From NCBI GenBank assembly GCA_035477595.1, contig DATIKM010000038.1, positions 1-64,000 on the forward strand: DNA of 64,000 bases, given 5' to 3'. Shown here in pieces: positions 56,826-64,000 of this stretch. Positions within the stretch are counted from its first letter, which is position 1. Every line of letters begins with the position of its first letter. The translations under genes were made by a program, and so were the position numbers. The notes under the pieces are model-generated. The model did no database searches and was not told the origin of the DNA. It saw only the letters and a list, made by a program, of their open reading frames with translations. This DNA is from DATIKM01 sp035477595 (lineage in GTDB: Bacteria; Armatimonadota; Chthonomonadetes; Chthonomonadales; CAJBBX01).

Positions 56826-59498
56826 CTACTTGTCGCGCTCCACCGTCGTCGTCGCCGCGGCCTGCGCCGCCGCCAGCCGCGCGATCGGCACGCGGAACGG
56901 CGAGCACGACACGTAGTGGAGGCCGATGTTGTGGCAGAAGGTGATCGACGACGGGTCGCCACCGTGCTCCCCACAGATGCCGAGCTTGATGTCGGGTCTG
57001 ACGGACCTTGCCAGGTCGACAGACATCTTCATCAGCTTGCCGACGCCCACCTGGTCGAGCTGCTCGAACGGGTTGGACTCAAGGATCTTCTGGTCCACGT
57101 AGCGCTGCAGGAACTTGCTTTCGGCGTCGTCGCGGCTGAAGCCGAAGGTCGTCTGCGTGAGATCGTTGGTCCCGAAGCTGAAGAACTGGGTGTACTTGGC
57201 GATCTCGTCCGCGGTCAGAGCGGCCCGCGGGATCTCGATCATGGTCCCGAACATGTAGTCCACCGTCACGCCCTGCTCCGCCATCACCTGCTTCGCCACG
57301 CCCTCGAGCTTCTCCTGAATGAGGCTCAGCTCGTTCACGTGACTCACGAGCGGGATCATGACCTCCGGGTGAACCGGGATGCCCTTCTTCTGCAGCGCGC
57401 ACGCGGCCTGGAAGATCGCGCGGACCTGCATCTCCACGATCTGTGGGAACACGATCGAGAGGCGGCAGCCACGCATGCCCAGCATCGGGTTCACTTCGCG
57501 CATTGCACCGATGGCGGCCAGCAGGGACTCCTGCTTCTCGAGCAGCTCGTAGGACGGCGAACCGGGCGCCACGCCGCGCGCCTTCAGGTCGACGACGCGG
57601 GCCAGAACCTCTTCGTACCTGGGCAGGAACTCGTGCAGCGGCGGGTCGATGAGGCGGATCGTGACCGGCCTGCCCTGCATGGCCTCGAAGATGCCCTCGA
57701 AGTCCGTCTGCTGCACCGGCAGCAGCTTGTCGAGGGCTGACTGGCGGTCCGCGTCCGTGCTGGCGAGGATCATGTCCTGCACGATCGGCAGCCGGTCGCG
57801 CTCGAAGAACATGTGCTCGGTCCGGCAGAGCCCGATGCCCTCTGCGCCGTACTCGAACGCCTTTGCCGCATCGTTGGGGTTGTCCGCGTTGGCGCGGACG
57901 CCCAGCGTGCGAATGCCGTCCGCCCAGCCGAGGAGCGTCTCGAACTCGGGGGTGATCTCGGGTTCGATGAGCTGCGCCTGGCCGAGGATGACGCGCCCCG
58001 TGGAGCCGTCGATCGAGATCCAGTCGCCCTCGCTCACCGTTACGTCGCCGGCGGTGAACGTGCGAGCGTGCTCGTTGATGACGATGGCCTCGCAGCCCGC
58101 CACACAGGGCAGCCCGAAGCCGCGCGCCACGACCGCTGCGTGGGAGGTCATGCCGCCGCGCGCCGTCAGGATCCCCTTACTCACGACCATGCCGCGGATG
58201 TCGTCCGGGTTCGTCTCGGGGCGCACGAGGATCATGGGCGTCTCAGCGCCGATGCGGGCTGCGTCGTGCGAATCGAAGACGGCCTTGCCCACGGCTGCGC
58301 CGGGCGAGGCGGCCAGGCCCTTGGCAATCGCCTGCACCTTGGCCTTCGGGTCGACCATCGGGTGCAGGAGCTGGTCGAGGTCCTCTGGCCTCACGCGCTG
58401 GACGGCCTCTTCCTTGGTGATGAGGCCCTCGTTCACCATCTCGACTGCGATGCGGACCGCGGCGCCTGCCGTCCGCTTGCCGACGCGGCACTGCAGGATG
58501 AAGAGCTTGTTGTTCTCGATGGTGAACTCGAGGTCCATCGAGTCGCGGTAGTGGTTCTCAAGGAGCGTGGCGACCTTGTCGAACTCGGCGTAGATCTCGG
58601 GCTTCTGCTTCTTGAGCTCCGAGATCGGCACGGGGGTGCGCAGGCCGGCGACGACGTCTTCGCCCTGCGCATTCATCAGGTACTCGCCGTACATCACCTT
58701 CTCGCCCGTCGCCATGTCGCGGGTGAAGGCGACGCCGGTGCCAGAGTCTTCGCCCATGTTGCCGAAGACCATGCACTGGACGTTGACGGCGGTGCCGAGA
58801 TCGTGGGAGATCTTCTCGCGCTCCCGGTAAATCCTGGCGCGGTCGTTGTTCCACGAGCGGAAAACGGCCTCGATGGCGAGGGTGAGCTGCTCGATCGGCT
58901 CGTCCGGGAACGGCCTGCCCGTCTCCTTCTCCGAGAGCGCGAGGAACTCGTCGCAGATCACCTTGAGGACCGGGGCGGGAACGTCGGTGTCGAGCTTGAC
59001 GCCCAGCTCCTCCTTGTGAGCGTCGAACACGTCCTCGAACTTGCGCCGCGGCACGTCCAGCACGATGTCGCTGAACATCATGATCAACCGACGGTGCGCG
59101 TCGTAGACGAAGCGCTCATTGCCGGTCTGCCTGATGAGGCCATCGCGCGACTTCGAGGTGAGACCGAGGTTCAGCACGGTGTCCATCATGCCGGGCATGG
59201 AGAACTTCGCGCCGGACCGAACCGAGACCAGCAGCGGGTTGGCCGGGTCGCCGAGCGTCTTGCCCATCTCCGCCTCGACCGCGGCCAGGGCGCCCTTCAC
59301 TTCGTCCATCAGACCGTCGGGCATGCGGCCGCCGGCGGCGGAGTACTCGTTGCAGGCTGCCGTCGTGATGGTGAAGCCCGGCGGCACCACGAGGCCGATG
59401 TTCGTCATCTCGGCGAGGTTGGCCCCCTTGCCGCCCAGCAGGTCTTTCATCGCCGCGTTGCCCTCCCTGAAGAGGTAAACGCGCTTGGGACTGCCCAT
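56826..59498 (-). CDS. ppdK: Pyruvate, phosphate dikinase
   Basis: 890-residue enzyme interconverting pyruvate + ATP + Pi with phosphoenolpyruvate + AMP + PPi. N-terminal ATP-grasp region (REGNAAMKDLLGGKGANLAE, VSVRSGAKFSMPGMMDTVLN), a central phosphohistidine domain with H453 in ARGGMTSHAAVVARG, and a C-terminal PEP-binding barrel with FFSFGTNDLTQTTFG, FGTMIEIPRAALTADEIAKY and ICGEHGGDPSSI. Length is usual (about 880-900). Start ATG 59498 after AGGAGGAGCC; an open extension to 59732 is rejected. Supplies PEP for gluconeogenesis. Confidence 0.97.
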   Translation of the reverse strand: MGSPKRVYLFREGNAAMKDLLGGKGANLAEMTNIGLVVPPGFTITTAACNEYSAAGGRMPDGLMDEVKGALAAVEAEMGKTLGDPANPLLVSVRSGAKFSMPGMMDTVLNLGLTSKSRDGLIRQTGNERFVYDAHRRLIMMFSDIVLDVPRRKFEDVFDAHKEELGVKLDTDVPAPVLKVICDEFLALSEKETGRPFPDEPIEQLTLAIEAVFRSWNNDRARIYREREKISHDLGTAVNVQCMVFGNMGEDSGTGVAFTRDMATGEKVMYGEYLMNAQGEDVVAGLRTPVPISELKKQKPEIYAEFDKVATLLENHYRDSMDLEFTIENNKLFILQCRVGKRTAGAAVRIAVEMVNEGLITKEEAVQRVRPEDLDQLLHPMVDPKAKVQAIAKGLAASPGAAVGKAVFDSHDAARIGAETPMILVRPETNPDDIRGMVVSKGILTARGGMTSHAAVVARGFGLPCVAGCEAIVINEHARTFTAGDVTVSEGDWISIDGSTGRVILGQAQLIEPEITPEFETLLGWADGIRTLGVRANADNPNDAAKAFEYGAEGIGLCRTEHMFFERDRLPIVQDMILASTDADRQSALDKLLPVQQTDFEGIFEAMQGRPVTIRLIDPPLHEFLPRYEEVLARVVDLKARGVAPGSPSYELLEKQESLLAAIGAMREVNPMLGMRGCRLSIVFPQIVEMQVRAIFQAACALQKKGIPVHPEVMIPLVSHVNELSLIQEKLEGVAKQVMAEQGVTVDYMFGTMIEIPRAALTADEIAKYTQFFSFGTNDLTQTTFGFSRDDAESKFLQRYVDQKILESNPFEQLDQVGVGKLMKMSVDLARSVRPDIKLGICGEHGGDPSSITFCHNIGLHYVSCSPFRVPIARLAAAQAAATTTVERDK

Positions 59499-59819
59499 TC
59501 CTGGCTCCTCCTGAGTTGTGTGACGTCCGATGGTGGACGGGTCAATATGGCGTCTCATTGTACCCGCTGGCCGCCCGCTTCCCGCCGGTCGGAGGAGAGG
59601 CAGGCGGTGCCGCACACTGGGCAGGGACGCAGCCCTGGTTGGGTTGGGTGCTCCCGCTCGAAAGGGAGGCAGGGCCTTGCAGGCAGGTCGGACGAGCTTC
59701 AGAGCGCGCAGCGACGGGCTCCGGAGCCGCACCGGGGGATGGTGTGGCTCAGGAGCCCGTGGTGGGCGGCCGGGCGCACCGTGCCGCGGCCGTGAGAGAT
59801 GTCGTCGAGTGGTGTTCGG
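59499..59819 (-). other. Intergenic stretch upstream of ppdK
   Basis: About 320 bases. On the minus strand GGTACAATG gives a -10-like TACAAT (59557-59562), ~60 bases upstream of ppdK, without a clear -35. No gene, riboswitch or repeat seen. Confidence 0.45.
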
Positions 59820-60074
59820 TCATGCCGCCTGAGCGGCGGCGGCTGCCTCCAGAGAGTAGACGGGCTCCAGACCCCCATCCGACGACACCGCGCACACCCT
59901 GAGGATGCGGTCCAACCGCACGTCCTCTGTGTCGGTGACCATGTAGCCACCGTAAAGCGCGACGAACGTCACGCTGTGGACCCGCGACACCACCTGCTGC
60001 TCCATGCCCTTGCGGTCCAGCCAGGAGACGGAGCACAGCCGCCCCACAAGCTTCTTGGCATCTGAGATGGACAA
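59820..60074 (-). CDS. Small SH3-like protein, TTG start
   Basis: 84-residue protein beginning SISDAKKLVGRLCSVSWLDR, then VVSRVHSVTFVALYGGYMVT, DTEDVRLDRILRV and an Ala-rich tail (EAAAAAQAA). The strand pattern suggests a small beta-barrel of Hfq/SH3 type, inferred only. The start is TTG 60074, supported by AAGGAGG with good spacing; the longer open frame upstream is not translated. Divergent from the enzyme I-like gene, sharing a ~200-base regulatory region. Confidence 0.6.
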   Translation of the reverse strand: MSISDAKKLVGRLCSVSWLDRKGMEQQVVSRVHSVTFVALYGGYMVTDTEDVRLDRILRVCAVSSDGGLEPVYSLEAAAAAQAA

Positions 60075-60282
60075 CGTAGCCGGCCTCCTTCTATACTCCA
60101 AGCCAAGCCAGCAACTCCGCGAGCGCAGGCGTCGACGGGCACGCCACGGTCCTCGCCATGCCCCGGGGCGACTCCGTTCCCTGGCAGGGCGTGCTCCCTG
60201 TAGGTCTGCTCGGGGAGCTCCCCTCGCCGTGCGTCTGGCTGGTAGGCCATGTGGTCTTTCCATCCCGTCGGGAGGCGGGCGC

Positions 60283-61431
60283 TTGGTACGATTGCGGGGA
60301 ACGTCCTGTGCACCCGGCGTGGCGCTCGCCACAGCCTGCGTGCTGCGTCCGCCGGACCTGCGGGCTGTGTTGCCGCGCGGGCTCGCGGAGGCGCTGGAGC
60401 GGGCCAGGCGCGGCGTCGCAGGGGAGCCGATCGAGGTGCTGCTCGTTGCCCCGCGCTGGTCCGACGTGACGGGCCTCCGCATCGCCGGGGCGCGTGTAGC
60501 GGCCATGGCGGTCGAAGAGCCGCTACCGCCCGCGGTCGCGCTCGACGTTCCGGCGCTTGGCGGCGTGGAGCGGCTGCTGGATTCGGTGCGTCAGGACGAC
60601 CTTGTGCTGTTGGACGCCGGCCGTGGCATCCTCATCGGCGACCCGGATGGCGCCACGCTGGCTGCATACCAGGCAGCGCTCTCGGGTAGCGAGCCCCGAC
60701 GGCGGTTCCACCTGGAGCGGCAGCACCTCGTCGCACGGACGCTGGACGGCCGCGAGGTGCGTGTGCAGGCGCTGGGCCGCGAGATGGGAGACCTGGCGGA
60801 GGCCGTCGAAGCGGGCGCTGACTCGTTGGTGCTCGTGGCGGGCCACGAGCTGCTGTCAGCCGATGTGGAGGATGACGCGCAGGCGCAGACCCTCCTGTGG
60901 GTGGCGCGCGAGGCGGCCGGCAAGCCGCTCGTCGTGCTTGGCGACCTCTCCAGCGTCGCGACGAGCGCGCTGTTCGCCGCGGCCGGCGTCGCCGAGCTCA
61001 CGCTCGCCCTCCCGCTCGCTGCGGGCGACGAGGGCTTCGCGGACGCCATGGCCTATCTCCGCGAGGCTGCCGCCGAGGTTGGCTTCGCGGGCGATGTGCC
61101 ACTCGCGGGGTGGTGCGCCTTTGGCGACCCGTACGCTCGGGCTCTTGAGGCCACGCCGCTCATGCGCATCGTAGTCGTCGAGGCAGACCGGGACGGCATG
61201 CGGTCCCGGTCGGGGTCGCACTGGCTGGACGCCCTTGCGTGGGAAGCGCGGCGGCTGGGCGTGCCCGTGGAGATCGAGATCCCCGAGGGCGCCACGGACC
61301 TGATCGGCCATGTCCTCGCGCTCGGCGCCTCCGGCCTGGTGGTGACCCCCGATCGGGTGGCCTCGGTCAAGGCGGCGATCGGGCAGATCGATGTGGAAGA
61401 GCGTCGTTTCGTGCTGGAGGACGGCGCCTGA
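60283..61431 (+). CDS. PTS enzyme I-like protein lacking the phosphohistidine
   Basis: 382-residue protein aligned by eye to PTS enzyme I and PEP-synthase folds: N-terminal GTSCAPGVALATACVLRPPD resembles the EI start, DLVLLDAGRGILIGDPDGAT resembles its linker motif, and the barrel has PLAGWCAFGDPYARALEATP, RIVVVEADRDGMRSRSGSHW and ALGASGLVVTPDRVASVKAA, the last recalling the EI C-terminal LSVSP..I..VK. The HPr-binding domain is missing (total length 382 instead of ~570), and where EI has GGxTSHxAI(V)AR no His-containing equivalent is found, nor the SIGTNDL motif. It is probably catalytically dead or has a new activity. TTG 60283 is chosen for GGAGG spacing. Followed by an ABC exporter, 25 bases later. 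Confidence 0.65.
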   Translation: MVRLRGTSCAPGVALATACVLRPPDLRAVLPRGLAEALERARRGVAGEPIEVLLVAPRWSDVTGLRIAGARVAAMAVEEPLPPAVALDVPALGGVERLLDSVRQDDLVLLDAGRGILIGDPDGATLAAYQAALSGSEPRRRFHLERQHLVARTLDGREVRVQALGREMGDLAEAVEAGADSLVLVAGHELLSADVEDDAQAQTLLWVAREAAGKPLVVLGDLSSVATSALFAAAGVAELTLALPLAAGDEGFADAMAYLREAAAEVGFAGDVPLAGWCAFGDPYARALEATPLMRIVVVEADRDGMRSRSGSHWLDALAWEARRLGVPVEIEIPEGATDLIGHVLALGASGLVVTPDRVASVKAAIGQIDVEERRFVLEDGA

Positions 61432-61455
61432 GATGCGGCGGTGTAAGGAGAGAGC

Positions 61456-62403
61456 GTGAGCGATCCGGTCATCGAGACCGAGGGGCTCGTCAAGCGTTAC
61501 AATGGGGTTACAGCGCTCGACGAGGTGGGCTTCAGCGTGGGCGCGGGCGAGGCGTTCGCGCTGGTCGGACCCAACGGCGCCGGCAAGACGACTCTCCTGC
61601 GGCTTCTCACGCACATCCTGACGCCGGACGCCGGAGTGCTTCGGCTCTTCGGGGAGGAGCGCCTCAGGAGAGTGCTCGGGCGCGTGGGCTACATGCCCGA
61701 GGAGCGCGGGCTCTACAAGACACTGACGCCGATGGAGTGCGTCACGTTCTTCGCGCGGCTCAAGGGTCTCGGCGCCGAGGCGGCGGCACGCGGCGCTCGC
61801 GCGGCCCTCGATGCGGTTGGCATGCTCGGCCACGCGCGCAGGCGCATGGAGGAGCTCTCCAAGGGGATGGCGCAGCGGGTGCAGTTCGCGGCCACGATGG
61901 CCCACGGGCCGGATCTCCTCATTCTGGACGAGCCGTTCAGCGGCCTCGATCCGGTGAGCGCGCGGGCCATGCAGGAGCAGATCCGGCGGCTTCGGGGCGA
62001 GGGGCGGACGGTGCTGCTCTCCACCCACAACATGGAGCACGCGGAGAAGCTGTGCGACCGGCTACTGATGGTGTACCGGGGCCGAGTCTGCCTCTACGGC
62101 TCGCTGCACGACATTCGTGCGCGCTTCTCGGACGAGGCGCTTCTCGTGGAGTGCGCAAGCCCGGTGCCGCCGACTGCCGCCGCGCGCATGGAGCTCGACG
62201 GCGAGTTCCGCGCGCGCCTGTACCCGTGCGAGGGAATGCGGCGCCGCGACGTGCTGGAGGCACTGGTGGCGGCAGGGGCGGACGTGCTGCGCTTCGAGCC
62301 GGCAGTTCCCACGCTCGAGGACATCTTCGTGCGCGTCGCGGGCGCCGAGGCCGCGGAGGCCATCCGCGCCACTCGCGCCGCCAACGAAGCCACCGTGTTA
62401 TGA
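61456..62403 (+). CDS. ABC transporter ATPase, NatA-like
   Basis: 315-residue cytoplasmic ATPase of an ABC-2 exporter. Walker A GPNGAGKTT (~residues 38-46), signature LSKGMAQRVQ, Walker B LLILDEPFSGLDP and the switch His in STHNMEHAEK, followed by a C-terminal domain seen in NatA-type ATPases (DUF4162). GTG start with AAGGAGA. Followed by a HEAT-containing membrane protein (62557) and the permease (63549); Na+ or drug efflux are the usual roles of the family. Confidence 0.93.
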   Translation: MSDPVIETEGLVKRYNGVTALDEVGFSVGAGEAFALVGPNGAGKTTLLRLLTHILTPDAGVLRLFGEERLRRVLGRVGYMPEERGLYKTLTPMECVTFFARLKGLGAEAAARGARAALDAVGMLGHARRRMEELSKGMAQRVQFAATMAHGPDLLILDEPFSGLDPVSARAMQEQIRRLRGEGRTVLLSTHNMEHAEKLCDRLLMVYRGRVCLYGSLHDIRARFSDEALLVECASPVPPTAAARMELDGEFRARLYPCEGMRRRDVLEALVAAGADVLRFEPAVPTLEDIFVRVAGAEAAEAIRATRAANEATVL

Positions 62404-62556
62404 GCTTGGAATGGTCGACATGGTGCTAGACGCGGTACGTCGCGGCGGCAGAGGATGGATCGCCGTTCTGCTCGGGGCGCCGCTTGCCCCGGCCGCGGCG
62501 CACACCGGGGCAGAGCCGGTCCTCGCGCTGCGCCGCGGCGGCACGGCGCGACGCCG

Positions 62557-63552
62557 ATGAGCGCGGAAACGGAGGTCATCGACCGGCTTGATCGCCGCGC
62601 GCACCGGCTCTGCCAGCGTCTGCGGCCGCGCGCCTCCGCGAGGCGTCTGCTCGACGGTCCGCGCGACGGGCGTCCGGCCGCTCTGGATGATGCGGCATTG
62701 TTGCTCCGGCTGCGCCAGGCGAGGCGGTGGCGCGAGACGGCTGCCACCGCCTGGGCGCTGGGGCAGCCCGAGCTCTCCTCCGCGTACGGAGTGGAGGCCT
62801 CCCGGTGGCTGGCGCAACTGGCGCTCAGCAAGTGCTGGGAGGACACCGGGGTGCGGCTGGCCGCCGCGAGCCTGGTGGCATCCGTCGCCGGCTGCATCAT
62901 CCTGGGCATGGGCCTGTCGTTCGGCGCGTGGTTCTCCGTGTTCCTGCTCTGCGTCATCGCTCTGTGGCCAGTCTATGCGGCGCTGGACGACGCGCGGTTC
63001 AGCTTCACGCGCGCGGTCGCCGTCGTGGCGCTGAGCCGCATCGGCGAGCCGGACACCGCTCACGTGGTTGCACGCGCCACCACAGACACCCTGAAGGGCA
63101 ACCAGACCCTGGGCAGCGGCCTCGTGCGCCGCGCCGCCGCGGCGGCGCTCCCCAGCGCCCTACGGCGACTGACCGACCAGCACTACGGCGCCGTGCCGGC
63201 GGCGCTACCGGCCGCGCTCGGGGCGGCACTAAACTCCGGCGACCGAAGCGTGCAACTCGCCGCCCTGAAGGGCCTGGCGCATGTCGGGCGCGGGGTTGAT
63301 GCCGCGGCGGTGCGGCGGTTTGCCTCCCGTGCGCCGGAAGGCGAGGCGCGCGAGGCCGCGGAATGCACACTCGCCGTGCTCGAGGAGCGGCTGAGGCTGG
63401 AACAGGACTCTCAGTCGCTCCTGCGCGCCGGCGAGGCGCCGCGCGACGACGGCCTGCTTCTGCGCATGGCGGGCGTCCCCGCGGACCAGCAGCAGCGGCT
63501 CCTGACGCCTGCGGGCGAGCCAGGTGACACGGAGGAGGTAGGCAGGGCATGA
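62557..63552 (+). CDS. Membrane protein with HEAT-like repeats in ABC operon
   Basis: 331-residue protein: N-terminal soluble half (VIDRLDRRAHRLCQRLRPRA), two transmembrane segments (~residues 109-145, AASLVASVAGCIILGMGLSF and FSVFLLCVIALWPVYAALDD) and a C-terminal HEAT-like helical part (VQLAALKGLAHVGRGVDAAA). Found between the ATPase and permease of the ABC exporter, which is uncommon, and its stop overlaps the permease start by ATGA. No strong Shine-Dalgarno site for ATG 62557, so the start may be a little off. Function unknown; perhaps a regulatory partner of the exporter. Confidence 0.72.
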   Translation: MSAETEVIDRLDRRAHRLCQRLRPRASARRLLDGPRDGRPAALDDAALLLRLRQARRWRETAATAWALGQPELSSAYGVEASRWLAQLALSKCWEDTGVRLAAASLVASVAGCIILGMGLSFGAWFSVFLLCVIALWPVYAALDDARFSFTRAVAVVALSRIGEPDTAHVVARATTDTLKGNQTLGSGLVRRAAAAALPSALRRLTDQHYGAVPAALPAALGAALNSGDRSVQLAALKGLAHVGRGVDAAAVRRFASRAPEGEAREAAECTLAVLEERLRLEQDSQSLLRAGEAPRDDGLLLRMAGVPADQQQRLLTPAGEPGDTEEVGRA

Positions 63553-64000
63553 GCCGCGTGTTCATGATCGCCTGGCATGAGTACCACCACACGGTGCGCC
63601 GAAAGGAGTTCGTGCTCCTCACGCTGGGCCTGCCGGTTCTGATCCTCGTACTCGGTGGGGTCAGCGCCGTCGGAAGTATCATGGCCGCAAGCGCTCTGCG
63701 CACCAGTCAGCCGAGGGCCGTTGGCGTAGTCGACCGGAGCGGCGCTCTACGCTTCCAGCCACATGGCGTGCAGGCCACCCCCGTGCGCGTCTACACGGAC
63801 GAGGAGGCCGGCAGGCTCGACGTGCGGCGGGGCGTCATCGCGGCGCTCGTGGTCGTCGGGCCGGAGTACATCGCGACCGGCGACGTGTCGGTGTACCGCA
63901 AGGGCGGGGGCATTCTGACCGCGGGCGAGGGACCCGCGCTCGGCCCCCTGCTGACGCGCGCGGTCCTGTCGGCGCGATCCACGGACGAGCGCCTCGTGCG
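63549..64000 (+). CDS. ABC transporter permease, NatB-like (partial)
   Basis: First ~150 codons of an ABC-2 type permease that runs off the right edge. SRVFMIAWHEYHHTVRRKEF opens it, then a transmembrane helix (LLTLGLPVLILVLGGVSAVG), followed by the large extracytoplasmic loop (PRAVGVVDRSGALRFQPHGV, and GVIAALVVVGPEYIATGD) typical of NatB/YhaP permeases. ATG has GGAGGAGGTAGGCAGG upstream and overlaps the previous stop. With the ATPase it makes a NatAB-type exporter. Confidence 0.88.
   Translation, partial: MSRVFMIAWHEYHHTVRRKEFVLLTLGLPVLILVLGGVSAVGSIMAASALRTSQPRAVGVVDRSGALRFQPHGVQATPVRVYTDEEAGRLDVRRGVIAALVVVGPEYIATGDVSVYRKGGGILTAGEGPALGPLLTRAVLSARSTDERLV

Noticed and set aside
57813..59795. 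Long plus-strand open frame over ppdK
   Set aside because: Shadow of the ppdK coding strand.

Overview
The window is a high-GC (roughly 70%) bacterial chromosome segment that most resembles Armatimonadota. The best marker is the prepilin-like protein at 4599-5306, which carries the FTLIELLVVIAIIAILAAILFP N-terminus followed by FAQAREKARQTSCLSN and an H-X9-DG C-terminal motif, a combination typical of that phylum. Planctomycete/Armatimonad-style families support this: DUF1501, DUF1549/1553, PPC-domain, DUF1080, TAT-exported Gfo/Idh/MocA and DUF6785 proteins. The assignment is inferred from family content, not from a marker gene.

Layout. 1-600 holds no intact gene. 696-11538 (+) has a secreted beta-helix protein, a PhnP-like metallo-hydrolase, a sigma-70 promoter plus cobalamin riboswitch leading into a pseudopilin/BtuF pair, a PQQ-type propeller and a beta-helix/glucuronoyl-esterase fusion. 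11596-16437 (-) has a DUF6785 membrane protein, a one-TM miniprotein, a 5'-nucleotidase remnant, tag (DNA repair) and two one-TM proteins with DUF4878-like tails. 16585-29732 is dominated by carbohydrate metabolism: nucleoside hydrolase, three AP_endonuc_2-type sugar isomerase/epimerases, a GH42-like secreted hydrolase on the minus strand, a mannose-6-phosphate-isomerase-like cupin, two Gfo/Idh/MocA oxidoreductases and a HEAT-DUF1080 protein. 29974-39132 (-) holds the PPC/DUF1501/DUF1553 trio and a GH9 endoglucanase-alkaline phosphatase pair. 39330-48373 (+) has RidA, a decayed IS66-like transposase, a second oxidoreductase/HEAT/oxidoreductase cluster, and a discoidin-like lipid/glycan module with a TIGR03663 membrane glycosyltransferase. 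48556-54361 has a GH106-like rhamnosidase, a phosphohexomutase and two small proteins. 54526-59498 (-) is groEL, groES (with CIRCE and promoter) and ppdK. 59820-64000 has a small protein divergent from an apparently dead PTS enzyme I-like protein, then a NatAB-like ABC exporter operon that runs off the window.

How it works together. Many secreted or TAT-exported enzymes act on plant-type polysaccharide (beta-helix, CE15, GH9, GH42-like, GH106-like), and the cytoplasmic genes (oxidoreductases, epimerases, cupin isomerase, phosphohexomutase, PPDK) would process released sugars. The co-occurrence of Gfo/Idh/MocA oxidoreductases, TIM-barrel isomerases and DUF1080 fits an oxidative 3-keto-glycoside route; that is an inference. 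Housekeeping stress genes (groESL) carry recognisable HrcA/CIRCE control. No tRNA, rRNA, CRISPR or prophage was found.
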